A stretch of 64,000 nt of DNA from Cellulomonas humilata (GTDB taxonomy: Bacteria > Actinomycetota > Actinomycetes > Actinomycetales > Cellulomonadaceae), in the NCBI RefSeq assembly GCF_030814415.1, contig NZ_JAUSVB010000003.1:372001-436000 (forward strand). Direction: 5' to 3'. Position 1 is the first letter of the stretch, and the number at the start of each line of letters is the position of its first letter. The notes under the pieces were generated by a model. It was not told the origin of the DNA and did no database searches. It saw only the letters and a program-made list of their open reading frames with translations. A program made the translations under genes and the position numbers. Shown piece by piece: positions 19,312 through 28,119 of this stretch.

Positions 19312-20328
19312 ATGGACTTCGGCGTCGTGCTGCAGACGAACCCGCCCGCCTCGCGCACCGTCGAGCTGGCCCGCCTGGCGGAGACCCACGGGTTCAGCCA
19401 CGTGTGGACCTTCGACTCGCACCTCCTCTGGCAGGAGCCGTTCGTCATCTACTCGGCGATCCTGGCGGCCACCCGCAAGGTGATGGTCGGTCCCATGGTG
19501 ACCAACCCTGCGACGCGGGACTGGTCGGTGATCGCCTCGCTGTTCGCCACGCTCAACGAGATGTACGGCAACCGGACCATCTGCGGGATCGGGCGCGGCG
19601 ACTCGGCGGTGCGGACCCTGCACGGCAAGCCGTCCAACCTGGCGACCCTGCGGCAGTCGATCGAGGTGATCCGCGAGCTGGCCAACGACCGGCCCGCCTA
19701 CCTGCACGGGGCCGAGGTGCGGTTCCCGTGGTCGAAGGGGTCGGCGCTCGACATCTGGGTGGCCGCGTACGGCCCGCTGGCGCTGAAGCTCACGGGGGAG
19801 GTGGGCGACGGGTTCATCCTGCAGCTGGCCGACCCCGACATCGCGGCCTGGACCATCAAGGTGGTGCGGGACGCCGCCGAGCAGGCGGGCCGGGATCCCG
19901 ACGCGATCCAGTTCTGCATCGCCGCCCCGATGTACATCGGTGACGACCGGGAGCACATGCGTGAACAGTGCCGGTGGTTCGGCGGCATGGTCGGCAACCA
20001 CGTGGCCGACATCGTCTCCCGGTACGGCGCCGACTCGTCGGTGCCGAAGGCCCTGACCGACTACATCGCCGGGCGGCAGGGCTACGACTACAACCAGCAC
20101 GGTCGCGCGGGGAACACTCACGCCGCATTCGTCCCCGACGAGATCGTCGAGCGGTTCTGCCTGCTGGGCAGCGCGCAGGAGCACGTCGAGAAGCTCGAGG
20201 CCCTGCGTGAGCTCGGCGTCACGCAGTTCGCCGGCTACCTCCAGCACGACAACAAGGAGGAGACGATGCGCGTCTACGGCGAGCACGTCATCCCCGCGCT
20301 GGCGACCCCGGTCGTGGCCACCGCATGA
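19312..20328 (+). CDS. LLM-class F420/flavin-dependent oxidoreductase linked to dihydropyrimidinase
   Basis: A 338-residue luciferase-like protein (MDFGVVLQTNPPASRTVELA; TFDSHLLWQEPFV; GIGRGDSAVRTLHGKP; AAYGPLALKLTGEVGDGF). I recall a distinct LLM subfamily (CPS_4627 type) being described near dihydropyrimidinases, predicted to be F420-dependent. It is only distantly similar to the F420-dependent dehydrogenase at 4339. In this operon it occupies the place of the missing dihydropyrimidine dehydrogenase, so a uracil-to-dihydrouracil reduction with F420H2 or FMNH2 is the most interesting hypothesis; a monooxygenase role as in RutA is the alternative. Its stop overlaps the next permease start (ATGA). 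Confidence 0.78.
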   Translation: MDFGVVLQTNPPASRTVELARLAETHGFSHVWTFDSHLLWQEPFVIYSAILAATRKVMVGPMVTNPATRDWSVIASLFATLNEMYGNRTICGIGRGDSAVRTLHGKPSNLATLRQSIEVIRELANDRPAYLHGAEVRFPWSKGSALDIWVAAYGPLALKLTGEVGDGFILQLADPDIAAWTIKVVRDAAEQAGRDPDAIQFCIAAPMYIGDDREHMREQCRWFGGMVGNHVADIVSRYGADSSVPKALTDYIAGRQGYDYNQHGRAGNTHAAFVPDEIVERFCLLGSAQEHVEKLEALRELGVTQFAGYLQHDNKEETMRVYGEHVIPALATPVVATA

Positions 20329-21260
20329 CCGATCTGGCCACCACGCTCGCGCCGGAGCGCACGGCACCGGTGCCCGTCGGCCCGCGCGAGCGGTCGACCG
20401 CGGGCCGACGGATCCTCGTGGGCGTGCTGGCGGTGCTCCTGCTCGCCGCGCTGTGGGAGCTGGTCAAGGTCGTAGTGCCCGACGCGGGCGGGTACATCGG
20501 CGAGGCGAGCGTCCTGCCGCGGACCGACGACCTCGCGATGCCGCACGTGTGGGACGTCGTCGACCGGGTGCTCCAGCCGGAGACGTCCGCCACCGGCTCG
20601 CCGACCGTGCTGAGCGCGATGCTCTCGGCGTGCTGGTTCACGCTGCGGGTCGCGCTCGCGGGCTGGCTGGTGGGGTCGATCGGAGGGCTGCTGCTCGCCG
20701 CGCTCATGCAGCGCTGGCAGCTGGCGGAGTCCGCGCTGGTGCCGTGGGTGGTGCTCAGCCAGACCGTGCCGCTCATCGCGCTCGCGCCGCTGGTCGTCGG
20801 CTGGGGCGGCCGCATCCACATCGGGACGTTCGAGTGGCAGCGGTGGATGTCCGTGGCGCTCATCGCGAGCTACCTGGCGTTCTTCCCGGTGACCATCGGC
20901 GCGCTGCGGGGGTTCCAGTCGCCGCCCGCCGCCCAGGTGGAGCTCTTCCGGGCGCAGGCAGCCAGCTGGAACCGCACGATGCTGTCGCTGCGGCTGCCCG
21001 CGAGCGTCCCGTACCTGCTGCCGGCGCTGCGGCTCGGGGCGGCGACCGCGGTGGTCGGCGCGATCGTCGCCGAGGTGTCGACGGGCACGAAGGGCGGCAT
21101 CGGCCGCCTGATCATCAGCTACGCCCAGTCCGCGAGCGGCGACCCCGCCAAGCCCTGGGCCGCGATCATCGCGGCCGCACTGCTCGGGCTGGTCGCCGCC
21201 GCCCTGGTGTCCCTGCTCGGGCTCGGCCTGGGCCGCTACCGCTATGCGGAGGTCAGATGA
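20325..21260 (+). CDS. ABC transporter permease (SsuC/ThiX-like), first subunit
   Basis: A 311-residue type I importer permease with about six helices after an N-terminal cytoplasmic segment of 25 residues. The coupling loop lies in ELFRAQAASWNRTMLSLRLPASVPYLLPALRLG (residues ~207-240) with the EAA-type Gly. Unusual for the family is a ~50-residue extracellular segment after helix 1 containing PRTDDLAMPHVWDVVDRVLQ. Start and stop both overlap neighbours by 4 bp (ATGA), so translation is coupled along the operon. Works with the second permease at 22048 as a heterodimer. Confidence 0.85.
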   Translation: MTDLATTLAPERTAPVPVGPRERSTAGRRILVGVLAVLLLAALWELVKVVVPDAGGYIGEASVLPRTDDLAMPHVWDVVDRVLQPETSATGSPTVLSAMLSACWFTLRVALAGWLVGSIGGLLLAALMQRWQLAESALVPWVVLSQTVPLIALAPLVVGWGGRIHIGTFEWQRWMSVALIASYLAFFPVTIGALRGFQSPPAAQVELFRAQAASWNRTMLSLRLPASVPYLLPALRLGAATAVVGAIVAEVSTGTKGGIGRLIISYAQSASGDPAKPWAAIIAAALLGLVAAALVSLLGLGLGRYRYAEVR

Positions 21261-22051
21261 CGAACGCCGTGGAAGCCCGAGGCGTCGGGAAGGTCTTCTC
21301 CTCGCGCTCGGGGGATGTGAGTGCGCTGGAGGGCATCGACCTCAGCGTCGCCGACGGCGAGTTCGTCTCGCTCATCGGCCCGTCGGGCTGCGGCAAGTCG
21401 ACGCTGCTGCGCCTGATCGCGGACCTCGACACGCCCACCTCCGGCGAGCTCACGGTGTTCGGCAAGACCCCGCAGCAGGCCCGTGAGGCGCAGGACTACG
21501 GCATCGCGTTCCAGCAGGCCGGTCTGCTGCCGTGGCGCACGGTGACGGCGAACGTCGAGCTGCCGCTGGAGCTGCACGGCATCGGCAAGGCCGAGCGGGC
21601 GGTCCGCGCCACGGAGCTGCTCTCGCTCGTGGGGCTCGACGAGTTCGCCGGCCACTTCCCGCACCAGCTCTCCGGCGGCATGCAGCAGCGCGTCGCGATC
21701 GCGCGGTCGTTGGCGGAGCGTCCCAGCCTGCTGCTCATGGACGAGCCGTTCGGGGCGCTCGACGAGATGACCCGCGAGCGGATGCAGACCGAGCTGGTGC
21801 GGATCTGCGCGGAGAGCGGGGCGGCGGTCGTGTTCGTCACGCACTCGATCCCCGAGGCCGTGTTCCTGTCCCAGCGCGTGGTCGTGATGTCGCCGCGGCC
21901 GGGGCGGATCAGCGCGGTGGTGCCCATCACGCTCGGCGACGTGCGCGGCGAGGGGCTGCGCGAGGACGCCGCCTTCTTCGCCGCGGTCACCGCCGTCCGC
22001 GAGGCGCTGCACGGCACCCCGGTCACCGCGCGCGGGGTGGACCTGCGATGA
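21257..22051 (+). CDS. ABC transporter ATP-binding protein (SsuB/ThiZ-like)
   Basis: A 264-residue ATPase: Walker A GPSGCGKST, Q-loop IAFQQAGLLPWRTV, signature LSGGMQQRVAIARSL, Walker B LLLMDEPFGALDEMTR, switch His in VTHSIPEA. This belongs to the nitrate/sulfonate/taurine/pyrimidine importer class. The ATG overlaps the upstream permease stop and the TGA overlaps the next permease start, both by 4 bp. Confidence 0.92.
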   Translation: MTNAVEARGVGKVFSSRSGDVSALEGIDLSVADGEFVSLIGPSGCGKSTLLRLIADLDTPTSGELTVFGKTPQQAREAQDYGIAFQQAGLLPWRTVTANVELPLELHGIGKAERAVRATELLSLVGLDEFAGHFPHQLSGGMQQRVAIARSLAERPSLLLMDEPFGALDEMTRERMQTELVRICAESGAAVVFVTHSIPEAVFLSQRVVVMSPRPGRISAVVPITLGDVRGEGLREDAAFFAAVTAVREALHGTPVTARGVDLR

Positions 22052-22809
22052 CCGCCGCCGTCGTCCGTCGCTGGGTCGCGCCGATCCTGCTGGGCGTGGT
22101 CGCGCTGGTGCTCTGGCAGGCGTTCGTCGTGGGCGCGGGCATCAAGCCGTACCTGCTGCCGAGCCCGACGGCGATCGTCGAGCAGCTCGTGCTGGTCCTG
22201 CCGCTGGTCTGGTCCGCGGCGCTGGCCACGGGCATGAACGTGCTGGTCGGGCTCGTGGTCGGCAGCGTGGTGGCCGTCGGCGCCGCGATCGTCGCCGCAC
22301 GCAGCCGGATGGCGGACACGCTCCTGTCGCCGACCGCGGCGGCCCTGTCGGTCATGCCGATCGTCGCGCTGGCGCCCGCGCTGAACACGATGTTCGGCAC
22401 CACGTCGACCACCCCGCGGCGGCTCGTCGTGTCCGTGGTCGTCTTCGCGCCCGTGTTCGTCAACATGCTCCGCGGGCTGCGGCAGGTGCAGCCGGTGCAC
22501 CGCGACCTGCTCAAGGCCTACGCCGCGACGCCCCGCCAGATCACGCGGACGGTGACGATCCCCGGTGCGCTGCCCTACCTGTTCACGGGCCTGCGGATCG
22601 CGTCGTCGACGGCCGTGATCGCGGCGATCGTCGCGGAGTACTTCGGCGGGCTGCAGAACGGCCTCGGGTCGCGCATCACGTCCGCCGCGTCGAACAGCGC
22701 GTACGCCCGGGCCTGGGCCTTCGTGCTCGGGGCCATCCTGCTCGGACTCGTGTTCTACCTCGCGACCCTCGCGCTCGAGCGCGCCGTCGCGAGGCGCCAA
22801 GGGGGCTAG
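22048..22809 (+). CDS. ABC transporter permease (SsuC/ThiX-like), second subunit
   Basis: A 253-residue type I permease with six predicted helices and the coupling motif DLLKAYAATPRQITRTVTIPGALPYLFTG split over residues ~155-185. The N terminus (KPYLLPSPTAIVEQL) is the standard SsuC/NitT-type entry. It differs strongly from the first permease, so the transporter is probably a heterodimer rather than the usual homodimer. Coupled by ATGA to the ATPase gene; the binding-protein gene follows after about 66 bp. Confidence 0.88.
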   Translation: MTAAVVRRWVAPILLGVVALVLWQAFVVGAGIKPYLLPSPTAIVEQLVLVLPLVWSAALATGMNVLVGLVVGSVVAVGAAIVAARSRMADTLLSPTAAALSVMPIVALAPALNTMFGTTSTTPRRLVVSVVVFAPVFVNMLRGLRQVQPVHRDLLKAYAATPRQITRTVTIPGALPYLFTGLRIASSTAVIAAIVAEYFGGLQNGLGSRITSAASNSAYARAWAFVLGAILLGLVFYLATLALERAVARRQGG

Positions 22810-22875
22810 ACGTCCGCCTGCCACCGCAGCCAGTCGGCCGATATCCGCAACGCACAGCCAACGAGAGGGATGACG

Positions 22876-24039
22876 ATGAGACTCACCAGGCGTACTGCGT
22901 GGGGCGCGGCCGCGGTCGGCGTCACCGCTGCGCTCGTCCTGTCGGGATGCAGCTCCGACGACGGCGGTTCCGACGAGCCCGCGGCGAGCGAGTCGGCCGG
23001 CGGCGAGCTGACCCCCGTCAAGCTCCAGCTCCAGTGGTTCACGCAGGCCCAGTTCGCCGGCTACTACGCCGCGGTGGACCAGGGCTACTACGAGGAGGAG
23101 GGCCTCGACGTCGAGATCGTCGAGGGCGGCACCGACATCGTGCCGCAGTCGGTCCTGGCGGACGGCTCGGTCGACTACGCGATCGCCTGGGTGCCCAAGG
23201 CGCTGGCGTCGCGCGAGCAGGGCGCGGGGATCACCGACGTCGCGCAGATCTTCCAGCGGTCCGGCACGCTCCAGGTCTCGTTCGCGGACAAGGGCATCAC
23301 GTCCGCCGCGGACCTCGCGGGCAAGACCGTGGGCAACTGGGGCTACGGCAACGAGTTCGAGCTGTTCGCGGGGATGTCGAAGGCCGGCCTCGACCCCGCG
23401 ACAGACGTGACGCTGGTCCAGCAGCAGTTCGACATGAACGCGTTCCTCGCGGGCGACATCGACGCGGCCCAGGCGATGACCTACAACGAGTACGCGCAGC
23501 TGCTCGAGGCGGAGAACCCGGAGACGGGCGAGCTGTACACGGCCGACGACTTCACCGCGGTCAACTGGAACGACGAGGGCACCGCGATGCTCCAGGACGC
23601 CATCTGGGCGAACTCCGAGAAGCTCGCGGACGACGAGGCGTACCAGGAGACGACGGTCAAGTTCATCAAGGCCAGCCTCAAGGGCTGGATCTACGCGCGC
23701 GACAACCCGGAGGAGGCTCGTGACATCGTCGTGGCCCAGGGTTCGCAGCTGGGCAACAGCCACCAGCTGTGGCAGATGAACGAGATCAACAAGCTGGTCT
23801 GGCCGTCGCCGGAGGGCATCGGCTGGATCGACGAGGACGCCTGGAACCAGACGGTCGACATCGCCCTGGAGACGAAGAACGACCAGGGCGCGACCGTCAT
23901 CACGGCCGAGCCCGACGCCGACGCGTACACGAACGAGTACGTGGAGAAGGCGCTGGCGGAGCTGAAGGACGAGGGCGTCGACGTGTCCGGCGAGGACTTC
24001 GAGCCCATCGAGGTCACACTCGAGGCCGGCGGCAACTGA
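22876..24039 (+). CDS. NMT1/THI5-like substrate-binding lipoprotein
   Basis: A 387-residue binding protein. Lipobox LSGC after a 24-residue signal, then an acidic Ser/Gly linker. The body begins VKLQLQWFTQAQFAGYYAAV, the hallmark of the THI5/ThiY group that binds formyl-aminopyrimidine, with QGYYEEEGLDVEIV and the Gly-rich VGNWGYGNEFE ligand loop. In view of the dihydropyrimidinase genes a pyrimidine or pyrimidine-derived ligand is plausible. I prefer the ATG at 22876, six bases after GAGAGGG, over the ATG at 22870 that abuts the same SD. Confidence 0.85.
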   Translation: MRLTRRTAWGAAAVGVTAALVLSGCSSDDGGSDEPAASESAGGELTPVKLQLQWFTQAQFAGYYAAVDQGYYEEEGLDVEIVEGGTDIVPQSVLADGSVDYAIAWVPKALASREQGAGITDVAQIFQRSGTLQVSFADKGITSAADLAGKTVGNWGYGNEFELFAGMSKAGLDPATDVTLVQQQFDMNAFLAGDIDAAQAMTYNEYAQLLEAENPETGELYTADDFTAVNWNDEGTAMLQDAIWANSEKLADDEAYQETTVKFIKASLKGWIYARDNPEEARDIVVAQGSQLGNSHQLWQMNEINKLVWPSPEGIGWIDEDAWNQTVDIALETKNDQGATVITAEPDADAYTNEYVEKALAELKDEGVDVSGEDFEPIEVTLEAGGN

Positions 24040-24045
24040 GCACCG

Positions 24046-24081
24046 CCGCGCGCGGGCGTCGACGACGGCGCCCGCGCGCGG
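24046..24081 (+). terminator. Intra-operon GC hairpin after the binding-protein gene
   Basis: Perfect 13-bp inverted repeat CCGCGCGCGGGCG / CGCCCGCGCGCGG with a 10-nt loop and no T-tract. It starts 6 nt after the stop. Such hairpins commonly stabilise the upstream mRNA or reduce read-through so that the binding protein is made in excess over downstream enzymes. Confidence 0.6.
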
Positions 24082-24107
24082 TCCCGCACCACCGAAGGAG
24101 AGGCACC

Positions 24108-25412
24108 ATGACCACCGACGACGACGCCATCGCGCTGCGTCTCGACCGCGACCACGTCTTCCACTCGTGGTCGGCGCAGGCTCATCTGAACCCGCTGGTC
24201 ATCGCGGGCGGGCTGGGGTCGACCGTGTGGGACCACGCGGGTCGTCGGTACCTGGACTTCTCCAGCCAGCTGGTCAACACCAACATCGGCCACCAGCACC
24301 CGCGCGTGGTGGCGGCGATCCAGGAGCAGGCGGCCACGCTCACGACGGTCGCCCCGGCGACGGCGAACCTGACGCGCGGCCGCGCCGCCGAGCGGGTGCT
24401 CAGCCATGCTCCCGACGGGTTCAGCAGCGTCTTCTTCACCAACGGCGGGGCCGACGCCAACGAGAACGCGATCCGGATGGCCCGCCTGCACACCGGCCGC
24501 GACAAGGTGGTGTCCGCGTACCGCTCGTACCACGGGAACACCGGTGCGGCCGTGGTGGCGACGGGGGATTGGCGGCGGGTGCCCAACGAGTACGCCCGCG
24601 CGCACGTGCACCACTTCGGTCCGTACCTGTACCGCTCGGAGTTCTGGGCGACCACGCCCGAGCAGGAGTCCGAGCGCGCGCTGCACCATCTGGAGCGCGT
24701 TGTCCAGGCGGAGGGTCCGACGTCGGTCGCGGCCATCCTGCTGGAGACCATCCCCGGCACCGCGGGCGTCCTCGTCCCGCCGCCCGGCTACCTGGCCGGC
24801 GTCCGCGCGATCGCCGACCGGTACGGCATCCTGCTGATCCTCGACGAGGTCATGGCCGGGTTCGGCCGCACGGGGCAGTGGTTCGCGTTCGACTCGTTCG
24901 ACGTCGTGCCGGACCTCATCACGTTCGCCAAGGGGGTCAACTCCGGCTACGTCCCGGCGGGCGGCGTGATCCTCAGCGAGCCGATCGCGAAGACGTTCGA
25001 CGACCGCGTCTTCCCCGGCGGGCTGACGTACTCGGGCCACCCGCTGGCGATGGGGTCGATCGTCGCCGCGCTCGACGCGATGGCCGACGAGGGGATCGTC
25101 GAGAACGCCGCCGCGATCGGCCGCGACGTGCTCGGTCCCGGGCTGGCCGAGCTGGCCGCGACCAACCCGCTGGTCGGCGAGGTGCGTGGGCTCGGGGTGT
25201 TCTGGGCCGTAGAGCTGGTCAAGGACCAGGCCACGCGCGAGCCCGTCGACGCCGCGCTCATGGGCCGCATCAAGGCCGGTGCGCTGGCCCGTGGGCTGCT
25301 CCCGTTCCTCGCCGACAACCGGGTGCACGTCGTGCCGCCCTGCGTCGTCACGCCCGACGAGGCCGCGACGGGCCTCGGGCTGCTGACCGAGGTCCTCGCC
25401 GAGGTCGCCTAG
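24108..25412 (+). CDS. Class-III aminotransferase, probable beta-alanine:pyruvate transaminase
   Basis: A 434-residue omega-aminotransferase. PLP features: FTNGGADANENAIRMAR (phosphate cup), YRSYHGNT, LDEVMAGFGRTGQW, and Schiff-base Lys in LITFAKGVNSGYVPAGG. Class III enzymes move terminal amino groups; in this operon, after a beta-ureidopropionase, the expected donor is beta-alanine and the product malonate semialdehyde. GABA or another omega-amino acid cannot be excluded. The ATG has AAGGAGAGG 6 nt upstream. Confidence 0.85.
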   Translation: MTTDDDAIALRLDRDHVFHSWSAQAHLNPLVIAGGLGSTVWDHAGRRYLDFSSQLVNTNIGHQHPRVVAAIQEQAATLTTVAPATANLTRGRAAERVLSHAPDGFSSVFFTNGGADANENAIRMARLHTGRDKVVSAYRSYHGNTGAAVVATGDWRRVPNEYARAHVHHFGPYLYRSEFWATTPEQESERALHHLERVVQAEGPTSVAAILLETIPGTAGVLVPPPGYLAGVRAIADRYGILLILDEVMAGFGRTGQWFAFDSFDVVPDLITFAKGVNSGYVPAGGVILSEPIAKTFDDRVFPGGLTYSGHPLAMGSIVAALDAMADEGIVENAAAIGRDVLGPGLAELAATNPLVGEVRGLGVFWAVELVKDQATREPVDAALMGRIKAGALARGLLPFLADNRVHVVPPCVVTPDEAATGLGLLTEVLAEVA

Positions 25413-25451
25413 CCTGTCTCGCTGTTCACCACCACGTTCTTGGGAGTCCGC

Positions 25452-26210
25452 ATGAGCACGAGCACGCCCCGACGCGCCCTGGTGACGGGTGCGTCCTCCG
25501 GGATCGGTGCCGCGACCGTCCGCCGCCTGCGTGCGGAGGGCTGGGACGTCGTCGCGACCGCGCGTCGGGCCGACCGGCTGACCGCGCTGGCCCAGGAGAC
25601 CGGCGCGACGACGATCGTCGCCGACGTCACGGACGACGCCGATGTCGCGCGGCTGGCCGACGAGGTGGCCGAGGGCGGGCCGCTCGACGCGCTGGTCAAC
25701 AACGCGGGCGGCGCCTTCGGGCTCGACCCCGTCGAGTCGGCGGACCTGGACCACTGGCGCCAGATGTACGAGCTCAACGTCCTGGGCACCCTGCGGGTCA
25801 CGCAGGCGCTGCTCCCGCACCTGCGCAAGGGCGACGGAGGCGACATCGTCGTGGTGACCTCGACCGCGGCGCACGGGACGTACGAGGGTGGCGCCGGTTA
25901 CGTCGGTGCCAAGCACGCGGAGCGGATGCTCGCGACGACGCTGCGCTGGGAGATCCTCGGCGAGCCGATCCGCATCATCGAGATCGCGCCGGGCGCCGTG
26001 GCCACCGAGGAGTTCTCGATGGTCCGGTTCGACGGGGACAGCGAGCGGGCCGCGGCCGTGTACGCCGGGTACGAGCCCCTCGTCGCGGACGACATCGCCG
26101 ACGCCATCGCGTGGTCGCTCAGCCGGCCCGCGCACGTGAACATCGACCTGCTCGTGGTCCGACCGCGCGCGCAGGCGAGCAACAACCGGATCGTGCGGAC
26201 CGCCCCCTGA
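25452..26210 (+). CDS. SDR-family oxidoreductase, YdfG-like (malonic semialdehyde reductase candidate)
   Basis: A 252-residue short-chain dehydrogenase: cofactor motif TGASSGIG, NNAGG, catalytic Ser in VVTSTAA and YxxxK as YVGAKHAE; Arg residues in TARRADR favour NADPH. The C-terminal part (EEFSMVRFDGD, then SRPAHVNIDLLVV) matches the E. coli YdfG group, which reduces malonic semialdehyde to 3-hydroxypropionate. That is the logical last step after beta-alanine transamination. ATG at 25452 follows GGGAG; a TTG at 25440 is less likely. Confidence 0.8.
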   Translation: MSTSTPRRALVTGASSGIGAATVRRLRAEGWDVVATARRADRLTALAQETGATTIVADVTDDADVARLADEVAEGGPLDALVNNAGGAFGLDPVESADLDHWRQMYELNVLGTLRVTQALLPHLRKGDGGDIVVVTSTAAHGTYEGGAGYVGAKHAERMLATTLRWEILGEPIRIIEIAPGAVATEEFSMVRFDGDSERAAAVYAGYEPLVADDIADAIAWSLSRPAHVNIDLLVVRPRAQASNNRIVRTAP

Positions 26211-26253
26211 GATCGACCGGGCAACTGTCGGAGGGCGTACGTAGGGTGGAGGC

Positions 26254-28119
26254 GTGCCTTCTGCTCCACCCGCGTCACCCCCCGAGTCCACCACCCGGGT
26301 GCTGCTGCGCCTCCGCCGCTGGGCGCGGCCGGCGCTCCCGCGGATCGCACTCGGCGGCCTGACCGCTCTCGGCGCCAGCCTGCTCGCCCTGGCGGTCCCG
26401 CAGGTCCTGCGCGTGATCGTCAACGGTCCGCTGCTGTCGGAGGGCTCGCAGCGTGGCGTGATCCTCGGTGCGGCCGTCGTCCTGGCACTCGGCGTGCTCG
26501 AGGCGTTCCTCGTCTGGTGCCGCCGCGCGCTGATACTCACGCCGGGCACCACCGTCGAGCGGGACATGCGCACGGACCTGTTCCGGCACCTGCTCGACCT
26601 GCCGGTGGAGTTCCACGACCGCTGGTCGGGGGGTCAGCTGCTGTCGCGGATCATGTCGGACCTGGGCACCATCCGGCGGTGGACCGTCTTCGGTCTGGTG
26701 ATGCTGCTGGTCAGCGCCACGACAGTCGTCGTCGGCATCGGCCTGATGCTCGCGACCAGCTGGGTGCTCGGGCTGGTGTACCTCGTCGGTGCGGTGCCCA
26801 TGATCTGGCTCGGCTTCCGGTTCCGCGAGGACTACAAGGTGGTCGCCCGCCGCGCCCGGGACCAGGCGGGGGACCTCGCCACCACGGTCGAGGAGTCCGT
26901 GCACGGGATCCGCGTGCTCAAGGCGTTCGGGCGAGGCGCCGACGCGCTCGACGACTTCGCGCGGCAGGCCGACGAGCTGCGCACCACCGAGGTGCACAAG
27001 GCCAAGACGCAGTCACGGGTCTCGTTCGCCCTGAGCGCCATCCCGGAGGCGATCCTCGCGGTGTCGCTCGGGTTCGGGGTGGTCCTGACCTCGCGCGGGG
27101 AGCTGAGCGTGGGCGCGCTGGTCGCGTTCTTCGCCACCGCGGCCGTGGTCAACAGCCCGGTCGAGCGCCTCGGCATGCTGCTCGCGATGACGCTCGACGC
27201 CAAGGCCGCGACCGACCGGTACCTGCAGGTCATGGACACGGGGTCGGCCGTGCGCGACCCCGCGGAGGCGGTCGCGCTCCCCGTCGCGGACCCGGCCGGC
27301 TCGCGGGTCGAGCTGTCGGGCGTGCACTTCGCCCACCCGCGCAGCGCCTCGGCGGACGGGGAGCTGCGGGGTGGGTCGGACATCCTCGCGGGGATCGACC
27401 TGGTGCTCGAGCCGGGGGAGACGATGGCGCTCGTCGGCCTCACGGGCAGCGGCAAGACGACCCTGCTCCAGCTGGTGCCGCGGCTCTACGACGTCACCGC
27501 GGGCAGCGTTCGGATCGACGGCGTGGACGTGCGCGACCTGAGCCGAGCGGACCTGCGCGCAGCCGTGTCGATCGCGTTCGAGGACCCGATCCTGTTCTCG
27601 GCATCCGTGCGGGAGAACGTGCTGCTCGGCACCGACCTGTCCGGGCAGGCCGCCGACGACCTGGTGGCCGAGGCACTGGACGTCGCCCGCGCCGGGTTCG
27701 CCTACGGGCTGCCCGACGGGCTCGACACGATCATCGGCGAGGAGGGGCTGAGCCTCTCGGGCGGGCAGCGGCAGCGGATCGCCCTGGCCCGTGCGATCGC
27801 CGTCCGGCCGCGGGTGCTGCTGCTCGACGACCCGCTCTCGGCGCTCGACGTCACCACCGAGGCCGCGGTCACCGGTCGGCTGCGCGAGATGCTCACCGGC
27901 ACCACCACGCTCGTCGTCGCGCACCGGCCGTCGACGGTCGCGCTGGCCGACCGGGTCGCAGTTCTCGAGGACGGCCGGATCACGGGCGTCGGCCGGCACG
28001 CCGACCTGCTGTCCACCCATCCGCACTACCGGTACGTGCTCACCGCGCTGTCGGCGCTGGACGACCCCGGTGGCGCTGACGACGCACAGGCCGACGAGCT
28101 CGCGGAGGTCCGACCGTGA
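26254..28119 (+). CDS. Heterodimeric ABC exporter, subunit A (degenerate ATP site)
   Basis: A 621-residue half-exporter: six-helix transmembrane domain (residues ~25-310) fused to a nucleotide-binding domain. Walker [10 protein letters not shown], signature [15 protein letters not shown], Walker [13 protein letters not shown]. The catalytic Glu after Walker B is replaced by Asp, typical of the non-hydrolysing site in heterodimeric exporters (TM287/288, LmrCD). The GTG start lacks a Shine-Dalgarno and lies 6 nt after TAGGGT (26242-26247), implying a leaderless message. The stop overlaps the subunit B start (GTGA). Substrate unknown; lipid or drug export is usual. Confidence 0.9.
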   Translation: MPSAPPASPPESTTRVLLRLRRWARPALPRIALGGLTALGASLLALAVPQVLRVIVNGPLLSEGSQRGVILGAAVVLALGVLEAFLVWCRRALILTPGTTVERDMRTDLFRHLLDLPVEFHDRWSGGQLLSRIMSDLGTIRRWTVFGLVMLLVSATTVVVGIGLMLATSWVLGLVYLVGAVPMIWLGFRFREDYKVVARRARDQAGDLATTVEESVHGIRVLKAFGRGADALDDFARQADELRTTEVHKAKTQSRVSFALSAIPEAILAVSLGFGVVLTSRGELSVGALVAFFATAAVVNSPVERLGMLLAMTLDAKAATDRYLQVMDTGSAVRDPAEAVALPVADPAGSRVELSGVHFAHPRSASADGELRGGSDILAGIDLVLEPGETMALVGLTGSGKTTLLQLVPRLYDVTAGSVRIDGVDVRDLSRADLRAAVSIAFEDPILFSASVRENVLLGTDLSGQAADDLVAEALDVARAGFAYGLPDGLDTIIGEEGLSLSGGQRQRIALARAIAVRPRVLLLDDPLSALDVTTEAAVTGRLREMLTGTTTLVVAHRPSTVALADRVAVLEDGRITGVGRHADLLSTHPHYRYVLTALSALDDPGGADDAQADELAEVRP